NCBI GenBank assembly: GCA_016936575.1
Contig: JAFGXQ010000174.1
Span: forward strand, 1-36,462
Origin: Deltaproteobacteria bacterium
Lineage (GTDB): Bacteria; Myxococcota_A; Polyangia; JAAYKL01
Direction of reading: 5' to 3'
DNA: 36,462 nt
The notes under the pieces are model-generated. The model was not told the origin of the DNA and made no database searches. It saw only the letters and a list, made by a program, of their open reading frames with translations. This document shows positions 26,010 through 34,169 of this stretch, in pieces. How positions within the stretch are numbered: position 1 is the first letter of the stretch; each line of letters opens with the position of its first letter. Position numbers and translations under genes: made by a program.

Positions 26010-27014
26010 ATGATGAACAAACAAATCTTTGTTTGGGTTTTCGCGTTGATTGTTGCATTGCCCGCTCACGCAGACAAAGGCGCCGCAATGCAGGCGTTCA
26101 AAGAGGGAAATATGCTTTTCGATCAGGGGGAATACTCCGAGGCCGCAGTTCAGTTCCGAAAAGCCTACGAAGAAGAACCTACCTGGAAACTGCTGTACAA
26201 CATTGGGCAGTGTGAGGCCGGCGCAAAAAATTACGGTCTGGCACTGGAGGCGTTCGAACAGTACATCGTGGAAGCGGGCGACGACATTGACGATATGCGA
26301 CGCCAGGAAGTTCAAAAAGAGATAGCCCGGTTGCGCCCGCTGGTCGGCTTTCTGAAGGTTGAGGGTCCGGACGGTACAATATTGACAATCAACGGGCTGA
26401 ACCGTGGCACACTCCCGCTCAGTGGATTGATTCCGGTCAGCGCGGCCAGAGAATTTGAAGTATCCGGGCAATTGAACGGAGAAGTGACTGCCACCGAAAC
26501 GATCAAACTGATGACCGGTCAGACCTACACCGTATACCTAACCGCCGATGCTGAATCATCGGAGCAACCGAACCAAATAGAACCCGCTGAACCGACATCG
26601 GGAATGTCTGAATCCAATGAAAGCAGCGAAGACGCTCAGCCGCTGGAAGCAGACAGCAAACCGGTGGCCGAATCGCCCTCGTCAGGGCTGAAAAAAGCCG
26701 GCATTGCCCTCACATTGACGGGGACAGTGATCGGCGTCGGCGGATTCACCGTAGGCGGGATTGCATTTTTAACCGCCAAAAAACTGGAAGAAGTAAATCC
26801 CAACGGCGTGAGTGGAGATGCGCTGGTGCAACGTGATCAATTGCAGAATATCGCGCTTGTCGGTGACATTCTGATGGGTGTGGGGGGCGCAGTGGCGTTA
26901 ACCGGCATCATATTGCTGCTGGTAAACAAAAAGCGACAAAAAGAATCGATCAATGCCTCTGTAATGCCGATGCTGGGTCAGAACACCGGACTGCTGCTGG
27001 AAGGACGGTTCTAG
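26010..27014 (+). CDS. TPR/PEGA-like envelope protein, intact copy
   Basis: A signal peptide (MMNKQIFVWVFALIVALPAHA) precedes a TPR region (residues about 25-110: FKEGNMLFDQGEYSEAAVQF and TWKLLYNIGQ), then a PEGA-like beta domain (VEGPDGTILTINGLNRGTLP), an acidic Ser/Glu/Pro spacer, and two hydrophobic segments (about residues 227-250 and 287-310) before a short basic tail ending EGRF. This layout suits a protein exported and fixed in the inner membrane with its TPR domain in the periplasm. I set the start at 26010 behind AGGGGA; the frame is open to 25968. Its stop directly abuts the ATG of the GH45 gene. A frameshifted paralogue precedes the GH10 gene (34170-35170). Confidence 0.85.
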   Translation: MMNKQIFVWVFALIVALPAHADKGAAMQAFKEGNMLFDQGEYSEAAVQFRKAYEEEPTWKLLYNIGQCEAGAKNYGLALEAFEQYIVEAGDDIDDMRRQEVQKEIARLRPLVGFLKVEGPDGTILTINGLNRGTLPLSGLIPVSAAREFEVSGQLNGEVTATETIKLMTGQTYTVYLTADAESSEQPNQIEPAEPTSGMSESNESSEDAQPLEADSKPVAESPSSGLKKAGIALTLTGTVIGVGGFTVGGIAFLTAKKLEEVNPNGVSGDALVQRDQLQNIALVGDILMGVGGAVALTGIILLLVNKKRQKESINASVMPMLGQNTGLLLEGRF

Positions 27015-28208
27015 ATGTTATACAAAAAGCTGTTTTTTTCCTTCATTCCAGTCGTATTCATCATTGGTTGCTCTGTCGTATTTCCCGATATTCCCGAAGC
27101 CGCACGTGATTCAGATACGGACGCGGATACCGACACCGACACGGATACAGACACCGACACCGACACCGACACGGATACCGACACCGATTCTGATTCGGAC
27201 ACCGACTCAGATACTGACGCGGATACGGATTCTGATACAGACGCGGATACGGATACGGACACCGATACAGACACGGATACCGACACGGACACGGATACCG
27301 ACACGGACACGGACACGGATACCGACACGGACACCGATGCCGACACGGACACCGACGCCGACACGGACACCGACGCCGACACAGACGCCGACACGGACAC
27401 CGACACGGACACGGATACAGACACGGACACGGACACGGACACGGACACGGACACGGATACCGACACAGACACGGACTCTGACACCGACACAGACTCTGAT
27501 ACCGATTCCGACACCGACGCGGACACGGACGCAGATACGGATTCGGACTCAGATAATGATACCGATACCGGGGTTGTGCTCGATCCGGTTACCGGTGGTA
27601 CAACTGCTACAACGACACGATTCTGGGATTGTTGCGTAGCGTACTGTTCCTGGTACGACACGGCATATGTTTGCAATGCTGACAACAACTACTTCACCGG
27701 CGACATATCCACCCAACAAAGCGGCTGCGATGGGGGTTCTTTGTTCACATGTTCAAGCTTCGCGCCCTGGCAGGTCGGTACCAACGTATCGTACGGGTTT
27801 GCCGCCAAAAATGACGCGGCCTGCGGCGACTGCTTTCAATTGGATTTCACCAGTGGTTCAGTGGTCGGAAAATCAATGATTGTTCAGGTATTGGGTATCA
27901 CTGACACGCCTGCAAACAATTTCGACTTATTGATTCCGGGCGGCGGTCTCGGATCTTTAAACGAGGGCTGTCCGGCGCAATACCCCGAAGTCAGCGACTG
28001 GGGCAGCCAGTACGGCGGCTGGGCACTGGACTGCGACTACGGTGCAACCTGTATGACGAATAAATGTAACGCCGAACTCTCCTCATACCCCGAAATGCTC
28101 GCCGGTTGCCTGTGGTACGCCGAGTGGATGGAAACCGCGAACAATCCCACAGTCACCTACGCCCCGGTGACATGCCCCGCCGAAATCACCGCTGTTTCCG
28201 GCATGTAG
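27015..28208 (+). CDS. GH45 endoglucanase, lipid-anchored with long Asp-rich linker
   Basis: Predicted inverting beta-1,4-endoglucanase at the cell surface. The signal ends FIIG|C (Cys19). Residues 32-185 are a 154-residue Asp-Thr/Ser/Ala linker, longer than many globular domains. The catalytic domain (about 200-390) is a clear family 45 fold: catalytic base Asp205 in the signature TTTRFWDCC, catalytic acid Asp304 in NNFDLLIPGGG, loop Asp297, and a disulfide-forming set of Cys including GDCFQLDF and the terminal VTCPAEI. The comparison is with fungal Cel45A, where the acid is in FDLNIPGGG. Family 45 is mostly eukaryotic, so a bacterial copy is notable. The ATG touches the TPR gene stop, with a GGAAGGA site inside that gene. 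Confidence 0.93.
   Translation: MLYKKLFFSFIPVVFIIGCSVVFPDIPEAARDSDTDADTDTDTDTDTDTDTDTDTDTDSDSDTDSDTDADTDSDTDADTDTDTDTDTDTDTDTDTDTDTDTDTDTDTDADTDTDADTDTDADTDADTDTDTDTDTDTDTDTDTDTDTDTDTDTDSDTDTDSDTDSDTDADTDADTDSDSDNDTDTGVVLDPVTGGTTATTTRFWDCCVAYCSWYDTAYVCNADNNYFTGDISTQQSGCDGGSLFTCSSFAPWQVGTNVSYGFAAKNDAACGDCFQLDFTSGSVVGKSMIVQVLGITDTPANNFDLLIPGGGLGSLNEGCPAQYPEVSDWGSQYGGWALDCDYGATCMTNKCNAELSSYPEMLAGCLWYAEWMETANNPTVTYAPVTCPAEITAVSGM
27108..27569 (+). repeat. 154-codon Asp-Thr/Ser linker repeat in GH45 gene
   Basis: The array is built largely of the hexamer GAY-ACN with mixed synonymous codons (GACACG, GATACC, GACACC), with longer higher-order near-repeats around 27340-27400 (about 18 bp). Both strands are free of stops in all useful frames. 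Confidence 0.92.
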
Positions 28209-28241
28209 AAAGGTATCGGAATCCAACTCCGAAAAATCTCT

Positions 28242-28985
28242 TTACTCGTCGTCAGAGAGGGGTTCTTCGACAATTGGCTCCCCGGTGTACACTAGAATGC
28301 GCAGGCACTGGGGGCAGGTTATCAGCGACTCACCCCGTTGCAGTTCAATAAATTTCTGCGGTAACATCCCGAAGTTGCATCCGGAACAAATCGGCTCCGT
28401 AACGGGGACAATGGCCTGCCCCAATTTTCGCTGAACGCGCTCGTACAGCCGCAACGTCTGCTGAGAAATATGAACCGTGAGTTCTTTGCGTCCGCTGTCT
28501 GCCTCCGACAGCGTCGCTTTAATTTCCGCCATGCGCGCTTCGCCTTCTTGCTCACTGGCTTTCAGATGCTCTTCCAGCTCGGCGAACTCCTTTTTGTGTT
28601 CATCAATGGCGATGCGATATTGCTCTATGGCTTCCATCAGTTCAATCAGCTCTTTTTCCTGGTCGGAAATATTTTTCTTGATGGTATCGATTTCACGCTG
28701 TGCGGCTTTGTTTTCCTTATCGTTTCGAGCCCCCTGCAATTTGGTTTTGCTTTTTACGAGCAAATCATTTTGCAGCGTTATCTCTTTTTCTTTGTCGGTT
28801 TTCCAACCTTCGGCTTCTTCCAGACGCACCTGTTCTTTTTGCAAAATCATCCGTATGGTTTCTACATTTTTGCGCACGTCTTCAATTTGGTTGGGGATGT
28901 CATCGAGCTCGTTGCGAATATCGATGGTTTTGAGGTCCAGTTCCTGGAGTTTCTGCAGGTTTGCAAGGTCTTGTTGAACAGTCAA
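28242..28985 (-). CDS. coiled-coil zinc-ribbon protein (DUF164/CdsZ-like)
   Basis: About 190 residues of coiled coil (Glu/Lys/Leu heptads) lead to a C4 zinc ribbon: C200-x2-C203 (ICSGCNFGM) and C224-x2-C227 (ITCPQC). This is the layout of the DUF164 (PF02591) family, cytoplasmic proteins that in some bacteria are linked to flagella or type III systems. No ATG exists near the N-terminus; I choose the TTG at 28985 because an AAGGA site lies seven bases upstream, while a TTG at 28991 would leave only one base. It is transcribed towards, but converges with, the GH45 gene, and lies beside the CAU tRNA. Function here is unknown. Confidence 0.88.
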   Translation of the reverse strand: MTVQQDLANLQKLQELDLKTIDIRNELDDIPNQIEDVRKNVETIRMILQKEQVRLEEAEGWKTDKEKEITLQNDLLVKSKTKLQGARNDKENKAAQREIDTIKKNISDQEKELIELMEAIEQYRIAIDEHKKEFAELEEHLKASEQEGEARMAEIKATLSEADSGRKELTVHISQQTLRLYERVQRKLGQAIVPVTEPICSGCNFGMLPQKFIELQRGESLITCPQCLRILVYTGEPIVEEPLSDDE

Positions 28986-28992
28986 TGGCAAA

Positions 28993-28997
28993 TCCTT
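28993..28997 (-). promoter_or_regulatory. ribosome-binding site fixing a TTG start
   Basis: AAGGA on the minus strand is seven bases ahead of the TTG at 28985 and only one base ahead of the TTG at 28991, so it supports the shorter zinc-ribbon protein. Confidence 0.6.
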
Positions 28998-29094
28998 CTT
29001 CCGCGTATTTTCAAAGTACTCCTTTTGTTACCGCAGGAGTGCTGAAAACGGTTACTGCGGGTGCAACACTTTATTGGCCGCCCGCCGTGATTAG

Positions 29095-29169
29095 TGGGCT
29101 CGTCCGGAATCGAACCGGAAACCGCCCGGTTATGAGCCGGGAGCTCTAACCTAGTTGAGCTACGAGCCC
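29095..29169 (-). tRNA. tRNA with CAU anticodon (Met elongator or Ile2)
   Basis: The minus strand folds as a full cloverleaf: acceptor GGGCTCG with CGAGCCC, D stem GCTC/GAGC, anticodon stem CCCGG/CCGGG with loop CTCATAA, five-base variable loop, and T stem TCCGG/CCGGA with loop TTCGATT. The discriminator is A and CCA is not encoded. The anticodon CAU fits elongator Met or, after lysidine modification, Ile2; it lacks the GC-rich stem of initiator tRNA. A TATAAT box lies 15 bases upstream. Confidence 0.95.
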
Positions 29170-29184
29170 GTTTCAGCGATGCGC

Positions 29185-29212
29185 ATTATAATACGTGTCT
29201 TTTTCGATGCAA
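29185..29212 (-). promoter_or_regulatory. tRNA promoter
   Basis: Minus-strand TTGCAT (29212-29207), 16-bp spacer and a perfect TATAAT (29190-29185) stand 15 bases before the tRNA 5' end. The -35 box is weak. Confidence 0.6.
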
Positions 29213-29314
29213 GAGTTTAAATGATTTGCTATGAAAATATCTGCGCGGCTGCGTATTTGCGCCTTATGCGCGTAAAAATAAGCTGTAATTACCTACTATT
29301 AAAGGGAGATACGC

Positions 29315-30343
29315 ATGAAAATTGGCATTGTTGGGTTTTCCGGTTCCGGCAAAACAACGTTATTTAATGCGCTCACCGGGCAAGATATTCCGGTGGGTTT
29401 CGGAAATAAAGTGAATCTGGGCACCATCAAGGTACCGGATGCGCGAATTGACCGACTGGTTGAAATCGACAACCCAAAAAAAATTACCTTCACCGAAATC
29501 ATATTTGCGGATGTACCGGGCGGCAAAGGCAGTACCAGTCTCGATACACAGACACTTGGAAAAATTCGTGAAATGGATGCGCTGGCCCAGGTGGTTCGGG
29601 GATTTGACGAAGGGGCCGGTACGCCTGAACCGGTCAATGAAATTCTGGGATTTGAATCTGAGTTGATTTTGTCGGACATGTCCGTCATTGAAAAACGACT
29701 CGAACGGCTGCGAAAAGATCGTTCCGATATGAAACTGCTCGATGTATTGGAACGCTGCGGAGCGCACATTGAATCAGAGCAACCGCTGCGCACACTGGAA
29801 CTTACTGAGCTGGAGAAAAAAAGTCTCTCCGGTTTCACTTTTCTATCACTGAAACCCATCATGTTTGTGTTGAGTCTTCCGGAAGGCGCAGACGCGACCA
29901 CGTTGCCGGCCGATGTACAAAAATTGGCAGACGAGCGCAATCTGGCGATTGTCCCGATTTGCACCGCCATTGAAGCGGAAATTGCATCCCTTGACCGAGA
30001 CGATCAAATCGAATTTCTGAAAGACCTGGGTCTGGAAGAACCGGCGTCGGCGAGATTTATCAAAACCGCTTATTCATTATTGAATCTCATCACCTTCCTG
30101 ACCCACGGCCCCGATGAATGTCGCGCCTGGTCCATCCGTAAGGGCAGCAACGCACAGGAAGCTGCCGGAGCCATTCACAGCGATCTGGCTCGCGGGTTCA
30201 TTCGCGCCGAGGTGATCTCTTTTGCCGATTTCAACAAATACGGCAGCGAAGCCGCCTGCCGCGACAACGGCGCATTTCGCATTGAAGGCAAAGAATACAT
30301 CGTTCAGGACGGCGACATCTGTCATATCCGTTTTAATGTGTAA
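29315..30343 (+). CDS. YchF/Obg-like NTPase with TGS-type C-terminus (divergent)
   Basis: A cytoplasmic P-loop NTPase with Walker A GFSGSGKTT (residues 7-15), switch block DVPGG and the C-terminal end IEGKEYIVQDGDICHIRFNV, which is almost the standard YchF tail (TGS-like domain). YchF proteins prefer ATP and associate with ribosomes under stress. The usual base-recognising NxxE motif is replaced here by LSLPE in the equivalent position, and the P-loop lacks the family's usual NVGKS, so this is a divergent paralogue rather than housekeeping YchF. The 342 residues are slightly short of the roughly 363 of YchF. A strong AAAGGGAG site precedes the ATG. Confidence 0.88.
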   Translation: MKIGIVGFSGSGKTTLFNALTGQDIPVGFGNKVNLGTIKVPDARIDRLVEIDNPKKITFTEIIFADVPGGKGSTSLDTQTLGKIREMDALAQVVRGFDEGAGTPEPVNEILGFESELILSDMSVIEKRLERLRKDRSDMKLLDVLERCGAHIESEQPLRTLELTELEKKSLSGFTFLSLKPIMFVLSLPEGADATTLPADVQKLADERNLAIVPICTAIEAEIASLDRDDQIEFLKDLGLEEPASARFIKTAYSLLNLITFLTHGPDECRAWSIRKGSNAQEAAGAIHSDLARGFIRAEVISFADFNKYGSEAACRDNGAFRIEGKEYIVQDGDICHIRFNV

Positions 30344-30448
30344 TCGAATACCACGCATCACCGGTCGGTTCATTTTTTCCCAATGCAGCGTATCACAATC
30401 AGCGGTATACGGAAGGAATCAATCTGTTTTATTTCAGGAGGCGGTTGA

Positions 30449-30919
30449 ATGAAACCCCGGTACACACGAATATCTATCACAGCGTTTATACTCGCCGTTG
30501 CCCTGTTCTCCATGGGGCTCATTTCCAACGGAAGCGCGGCAGAAAAAGCCGCCTCTCCGGCGGGCGTTTGGAAAACCATTGACGACAACACCGGAAAGGC
30601 CCGCTCGCACATTCAAATCTGGATTCACAGCGGAAAACTGTACGGCAAAATTGTAAAGCTGCTCGACGCGCCCGAAAAAAACCCCCTTTGCGACAAATGC
30701 CCGGGAAAAAGAAAAAATTCACCGGTGATGGGCATGATAATCATGCCCGGACTTATGCTCGATGGCACAGAATGGAAAGGCCGGGTGTTGGACCCTGAAT
30801 CGGGCAAGTGGTACAAAGTACTGCTGGAGCTGCAAGACGGCGGCAACACCTTAAAAGTACGCGGTTACATCGGCATCTCCCTCCTGGGCCGCACCCAGTA
30901 CTGGAAACGCCTGCGTTAG
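30449..30919 (+). CDS. secreted DUF2147-family protein
   Basis: A signal peptide (to about residue 32, GSAA) is followed by a roughly 120-residue domain with the DUF2147 pattern: AGVWKTIDDNTGKARSHIQI, GKLYGKIVKLLD, a CDKC pair, GMIIMPGLMLDGTEWKGRVLDPESGKWYK and the end GRTQYWKRLR. DUF2147 proteins are small exported proteins of unknown function, sometimes near envelope genes. An AGGAGG site precedes the ATG. It stands alone between the YchF-like gene and the convergent beta-helix gene. Confidence 0.9.
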   Translation: MKPRYTRISITAFILAVALFSMGLISNGSAAEKAASPAGVWKTIDDNTGKARSHIQIWIHSGKLYGKIVKLLDAPEKNPLCDKCPGKRKNSPVMGMIIMPGLMLDGTEWKGRVLDPESGKWYKVLLELQDGGNTLKVRGYIGISLLGRTQYWKRLR

Positions 30920-31108
30920 CTCAACTGCCTTCTCATTTTCAATATGGGATTCCTGATGATGTTTGTTCGGCATTCCCCAGCTGAACACTCTCGTTGTTTG
31001 AGCCATCGACAAAAAGTTTCTGGCGAGTCATTTCGTGATTCTGGGATTTTTGCTGAATAAATAGCATCCGGAATCCACCCCACCAATACATCGCAAATCA
31101 GATACTTG

Positions 31109-32530
31109 TTATTCCTGATACTCAAACGCACCGATGTCAGTGGCGCTGCCGGACGGGACCGGTCGCCCCAGGTAGTCGTACCCGTGCCCGGGCACGTCGA
31201 TTCCGGCGTCAATGGCCTCACTTCCGGCAACCAAATCATAGTCTGCCGCCGCCAAACCGTCGATATTCACCACTCCCGGATCGGCATCAGTGATAATATT
31301 GTTTCCCGCATCGAACGCGTCATCGATGGTGGCGTTCCACATATCGGTGTTGCGGAAAATCCACATATTATTATACAGAGATACAGTATCCGGAGTCAGC
31401 TCCGCCTGATAGATCATCGCGATAGAAGGCGTGTACGCCCCCTCGTGATGTACAAACGTATTATTCTCCCAGCGAATATTATCGAGCGTGGTTTCATTCA
31501 CTTGCAAGAGCATGGCCCAGGAGCTGTCGACAGATACGTTGTAGTAAAATTCAGAGTCTGCGAATGTGCCGAACCCGGACACCTCGAAAAAGCCGCAGCT
31601 GTTGTAAGAAAAATTGTGATGCACGCGAAGGCCCGAGATGGTTTCCCCTTCGGGCACCGCTACCTCTGTGGCGCCGCCGTCGTAGCCCCCTTCGCCCTGC
31701 CAGAGGGCCGGCCCCTTGCAGTTGATGAACTGATTGTACGCCACTTCACAATTGGAACCACTGACAAAAATGCCTTCCGCGCCGCCCACGGCATTTGCGT
31801 ACACTTCGGTATCGGGGGTGTCAGACACCATTTCTGACAAATCATATACCGTATTACACTGTACCAGACTGTCATCGCCAAACAACATGATGCCGATACC
31901 GCAGTCGGTGATTTCGCTGTTCAGCAATTGGCTGTTTCCGCCCAGCATAACACAGGTACCGCCGCCGCCGAGAGAGGAGTCATCAGAAGTTGTCGAACCT
32001 TCGATATGCAAGCCATCAACGATGATTCCCCCCTGGTAGGCGCTGACCACCGAATCGGTGGTGATAAACGCCGGCAACGGTTTGCTCGCATCACCGTAAT
32101 TGGTGAACACGCTCGCGCCGCCGCCCATGTATCCGCCGGTGGCCACCGGTTCGTTGAACACACTGCCTCGCTTGTAGCGCACCACCTCACAACCGGAGGG
32201 AACGGCCTGTTGCGACTGCACCGGCGTATCTTCGGTCAATCCGTCGTTGGCGTCATCTCCGTCGATACTGTCCACATAACAGCTGGTCATCCCGGCGTAG
32301 GCGTCTTGATTTGAAAATGTCGCGCAGTCCGCCAACTGTTCATAGGGGTTGTCTTTGCCATCGGTATCTCCGTCCCCGTCGCCGTCCCCATCACTGTCCC
32401 CATCACCGTCCGCATCGCTGTCTCCGTCGCTGTCGCCATCGCCCCCGGCGTTACCGCCGTTGCCATCGTCTGAGCACCCGAACGAGCACACAAACAACCC
32501 TGTAAAAATGACCAATATCCAAAACTTCAT
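31109..32530 (-). CDS. parallel beta-helix lipoprotein with Gly/Asp-rich linker
   Basis: The signal ends SFG|C (Cys19), and residues 31-58 form a Gly-Asp/Ser-Asp linker. The main domain (to residue 473) has beta-helix rungs: DGLHIEGSTT, LLNSEITDCGIGIMLFGDDS, VAYNQFINCKGPAL, VHHNFSYNSCG, RWENNTFVHH and the closing LGRPVPSGSATDIGAFEYQE, typical of right-handed beta-helix proteins of the pectate-lyase superfamily. Some such proteins are polysaccharide lyases or polygalacturonases, but I see no identifiable catalytic set. The ATG has an AGGAG site. It is downstream of the xylanase gene on the same strand (161 bp gap) and may act on the same polymers. Confidence 0.86.
   Translation of the reverse strand: MKFWILVIFTGLFVCSFGCSDDGNGGNAGGDGDSDGDSDADGDGDSDGDGDGDGDTDGKDNPYEQLADCATFSNQDAYAGMTSCYVDSIDGDDANDGLTEDTPVQSQQAVPSGCEVVRYKRGSVFNEPVATGGYMGGGASVFTNYGDASKPLPAFITTDSVVSAYQGGIIVDGLHIEGSTTSDDSSLGGGGTCVMLGGNSQLLNSEITDCGIGIMLFGDDSLVQCNTVYDLSEMVSDTPDTEVYANAVGGAEGIFVSGSNCEVAYNQFINCKGPALWQGEGGYDGGATEVAVPEGETISGLRVHHNFSYNSCGFFEVSGFGTFADSEFYYNVSVDSSWAMLLQVNETTLDNIRWENNTFVHHEGAYTPSIAMIYQAELTPDTVSLYNNMWIFRNTDMWNATIDDAFDAGNNIITDADPGVVNIDGLAAADYDLVAGSEAIDAGIDVPGHGYDYLGRPVPSGSATDIGAFEYQE
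32357..32440 (-). repeat. Asp-Gly/Ser linker repeat
   Basis: About 28 codons of alternating Asp with Gly, Ser or Ala. Gly replaces most Thr found in the enzyme linkers, giving a more flexible linker. Confidence 0.85.
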
Positions 32531-32661
32531 TTAAAACGCTCCTGGTTCAATCCATTGCCTCGAAACAACCTATCCGGCCACATATACTCTATATAGTGCA
32601 TTTAGAATTTGAAATGAGGGGGACCCAAATTCAAAACCGTTCAGACGTTTCGGGAGTCATC

Positions 32662-32676
32662 GGGGACTACGTCCCC
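32662..32676. other. short hairpin downstream of xylanase gene
   Basis: GGGGAC-TAC-GTCCCC is a perfect six-base stem with a three-base loop, 16 bases past the xylanase stop. There is no U run, so a rho-independent terminator is not supported; it could be a transcript-end stabiliser. Confidence 0.3.
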
Positions 32677-32691
32677 TACGGCTGTCAGGGG

Positions 32692-34167
32692 CTATCGACC
32701 GAGGTAATTCATCAGCCAGGTCATGGCGGGGCGGGGTGTGCCGTCATTCTGGATGAGACCACTTCCCGTCATCCAGGTCTTCCCCTCCACACACCCCCAG
32801 AACGTAATGCCCTTGACCGATGGATGATTGTAAAACAGGGGGAATTGAGTTTGCAAGATGTTGAGCTGCTCCTGATCATCGGTTGTTGCCACACCATACT
32901 CAGTTATGTAAATGGGCAGACCCAGTGCGACGATTTGATTCAACTTGGCGTCCAAATAACTCAACGAATACCCCTCCAGCCCGGTTGCCGCCAGCCCAAT
33001 CGCATCGACAACCCCCGCATCGATCGCCGGGGTTGCCATCGCAATAAAATCGTCGGTGCTCCAGCTCAACACGTTGAAGTCGTTCAGAATCAAAATAGAG
33101 TTGGGACAATGGGTTCGGGCCAGCTCAAACGAATGAATAATCCAGTTGTCTCCAAATGCATTTTGCGCATACGCGGCCGGTGCGTGTCCCGGGGTCGCTT
33201 CGTTGACCACATCAATCATATCCGCATCGGGATATCTTGTGCAGAAGTCACTGATCCACTCCTCAACCTCCTGGGCTTGCTCCGTTGGCGAAAGGCCATC
33301 GATCCAAGTCGGTCGTTGGCTATTCCAAACAAAGGTAAACTGCTTGAACGGAATATGGTTGTTCTTGGCGAAATTATACGCTGCATCCAGCCCGCTCCAG
33401 TTGTACACATCGCGGTTCTGCTCCACGGTCCCCCATTTCCCCTCATTCTCGGGGGTAATCTGGTCCCAATAATCCAGAAAGTCAGACCTTACCTGCCCGG
33501 TGGTGGTAATGTTACCCACAAAGAACTCCATGTCGGTATCTGTGTCCGTATCTGTGTCCGTGTCCGTATCTGTGTCCGTATCTGTGTCCGTGTCCGTATC
33601 CGTATCTATGTCCGTGTCCGTATCTGTATCGGTGTCCGTGTCGGTATCTGTGTCCGTATCTGTGTCCGTATCGCTATCGCTGTCCGTATCGCTGTCGCTG
33701 TCCGTATCGCTGTCGCTGTCCGTATCGCTGTCGCTGTCCGTATCGCTGTCGCTGTCCGTATCGCTGTCGCTGTCGCTGTCCGTGTCGCTGTCGCTGTCCG
33801 TATCGCTGTCGCTGTCCGTATCGCTGTCGCTGTCCGTATCGCTGTCGCTGTCCGTGTCGCTATCGCTGTCCGTATCGCCGTCGCTGTCCGCATCGCTGTC
33901 ACTGTCTGTATCGCTGTCACTGTCCGTGTCACTGTCGCCGTCGCTGTCGCTGTCCGCATCGCTGTCACTGTCCGCATCGGAATCCGCGTCTGAGTCCGTA
34001 TCCCCGTCCGCGTCACTATCACTATCTGTATCTGTATCAGTATCTGTGTCCGCATCCGAATCCGGCGCGGGGCCTTCGACATGCTCATATTCATCGCCCA
34101 GGAATGCCTGACACCCACAAACCCAAAGCAAATTCAATACCGCCAATATATAAATTATGCGATTCAT
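32692..34167 (-). CDS. GH10 endo-xylanase-like enzyme, lipid-anchored, 177-residue Asp linker
   Basis: A predicted beta-1,4-xylanase at the cell surface. The signal ends VCG|C (Cys19); residues 36-212 are an Asp-Thr/Ser linker. The TIM-barrel catalytic domain follows: TPENEGKW (238-245), acid/base Glu323 (DVVNEATPG), nucleophile Glu423 (YITEYG) and the C-terminal [13 protein letters not shown]. Two His normally near the active site are missing: the usual GHTLVWHSQ block reads FTFVWNSQ (Asn282), and the usual QGH motif is absent (GLAATG). The catalytic Glu pair is intact, so it may be active with altered specificity. The ATG is two bases from the stop of a broken TPR gene. No carbohydrate-binding module is present. 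Confidence 0.92.
   Translation of the reverse strand: MNRIIYILAVLNLLWVCGCQAFLGDEYEHVEGPAPDSDADTDTDTDTDSDSDADGDTDSDADSDADSDSDADSDSDGDSDTDSDSDTDSDSDADSDGDTDSDSDTDSDSDTDSDSDTDSDSDTDSDSDTDSDSDSDTDSDSDTDSDSDTDSDSDTDSDSDTDSDSDTDTDTDTDTDTDTDTDTDTDIDTDTDTDTDTDTDTDTDTDTDTDTDMEFFVGNITTTGQVRSDFLDYWDQITPENEGKWGTVEQNRDVYNWSGLDAAYNFAKNNHIPFKQFTFVWNSQRPTWIDGLSPTEQAQEVEEWISDFCTRYPDADMIDVVNEATPGHAPAAYAQNAFGDNWIIHSFELARTHCPNSILILNDFNVLSWSTDDFIAMATPAIDAGVVDAIGLAATGLEGYSLSYLDAKLNQIVALGLPIYITEYGVATTDDQEQLNILQTQFPLFYNHPSVKGITFWGCVEGKTWMTGSGLIQNDGTPRPAMTWLMNYLGR
33532..34062 (-). repeat. 177-codon Asp linker repeat with 12- and 18-bp units
   Basis: Nearest the catalytic domain (33532-33660) the unit is mostly 12 bp (two Asp-Thr pairs); at about 33684-33860 a near-perfect 18-bp unit (GATACGGACAGCGACAGC, Asp-Thr-Asp-Ser-Asp-Ser) recurs some ten times; the outer part is degenerate. 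This suggests successive tandem expansions. Confidence 0.92.
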
Positions 34168-34169
34168 TC

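Noticed and set aside
27064-27639. Forward-frame Thr-Arg-Ile-Pro repeat ORF
   Set aside because: It is an out-of-frame reading of the GH45 linker repeat; no start site and no domain.
29020-29075. Possible hairpin CCGCAG...CTGCGG downstream of the tRNA
   Set aside because: The loop is about 20 bases and there is no U tail on the minus strand, so it is not supported as a terminator.
33680-33870. CRISPR-like array
   Set aside because: The 18-bp units are directly adjacent with no unique spacers, lie in a reading frame and have no cas genes nearby.
32596-33993. 465-residue plus-strand ORF across the xylanase
   Set aside because: It is the shadow of the GH10 gene and its linker; the minus-strand protein has all family motifs.
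33500-34111. Long antisense open frame coding Val-Ser repeats (and similar frames at 27011, 13536, 8813)
   Set aside because: It is the reverse of the Asp-Ser/Thr linker codons; such repeats lack stops in several frames. No ribosome-binding site or signal fits.
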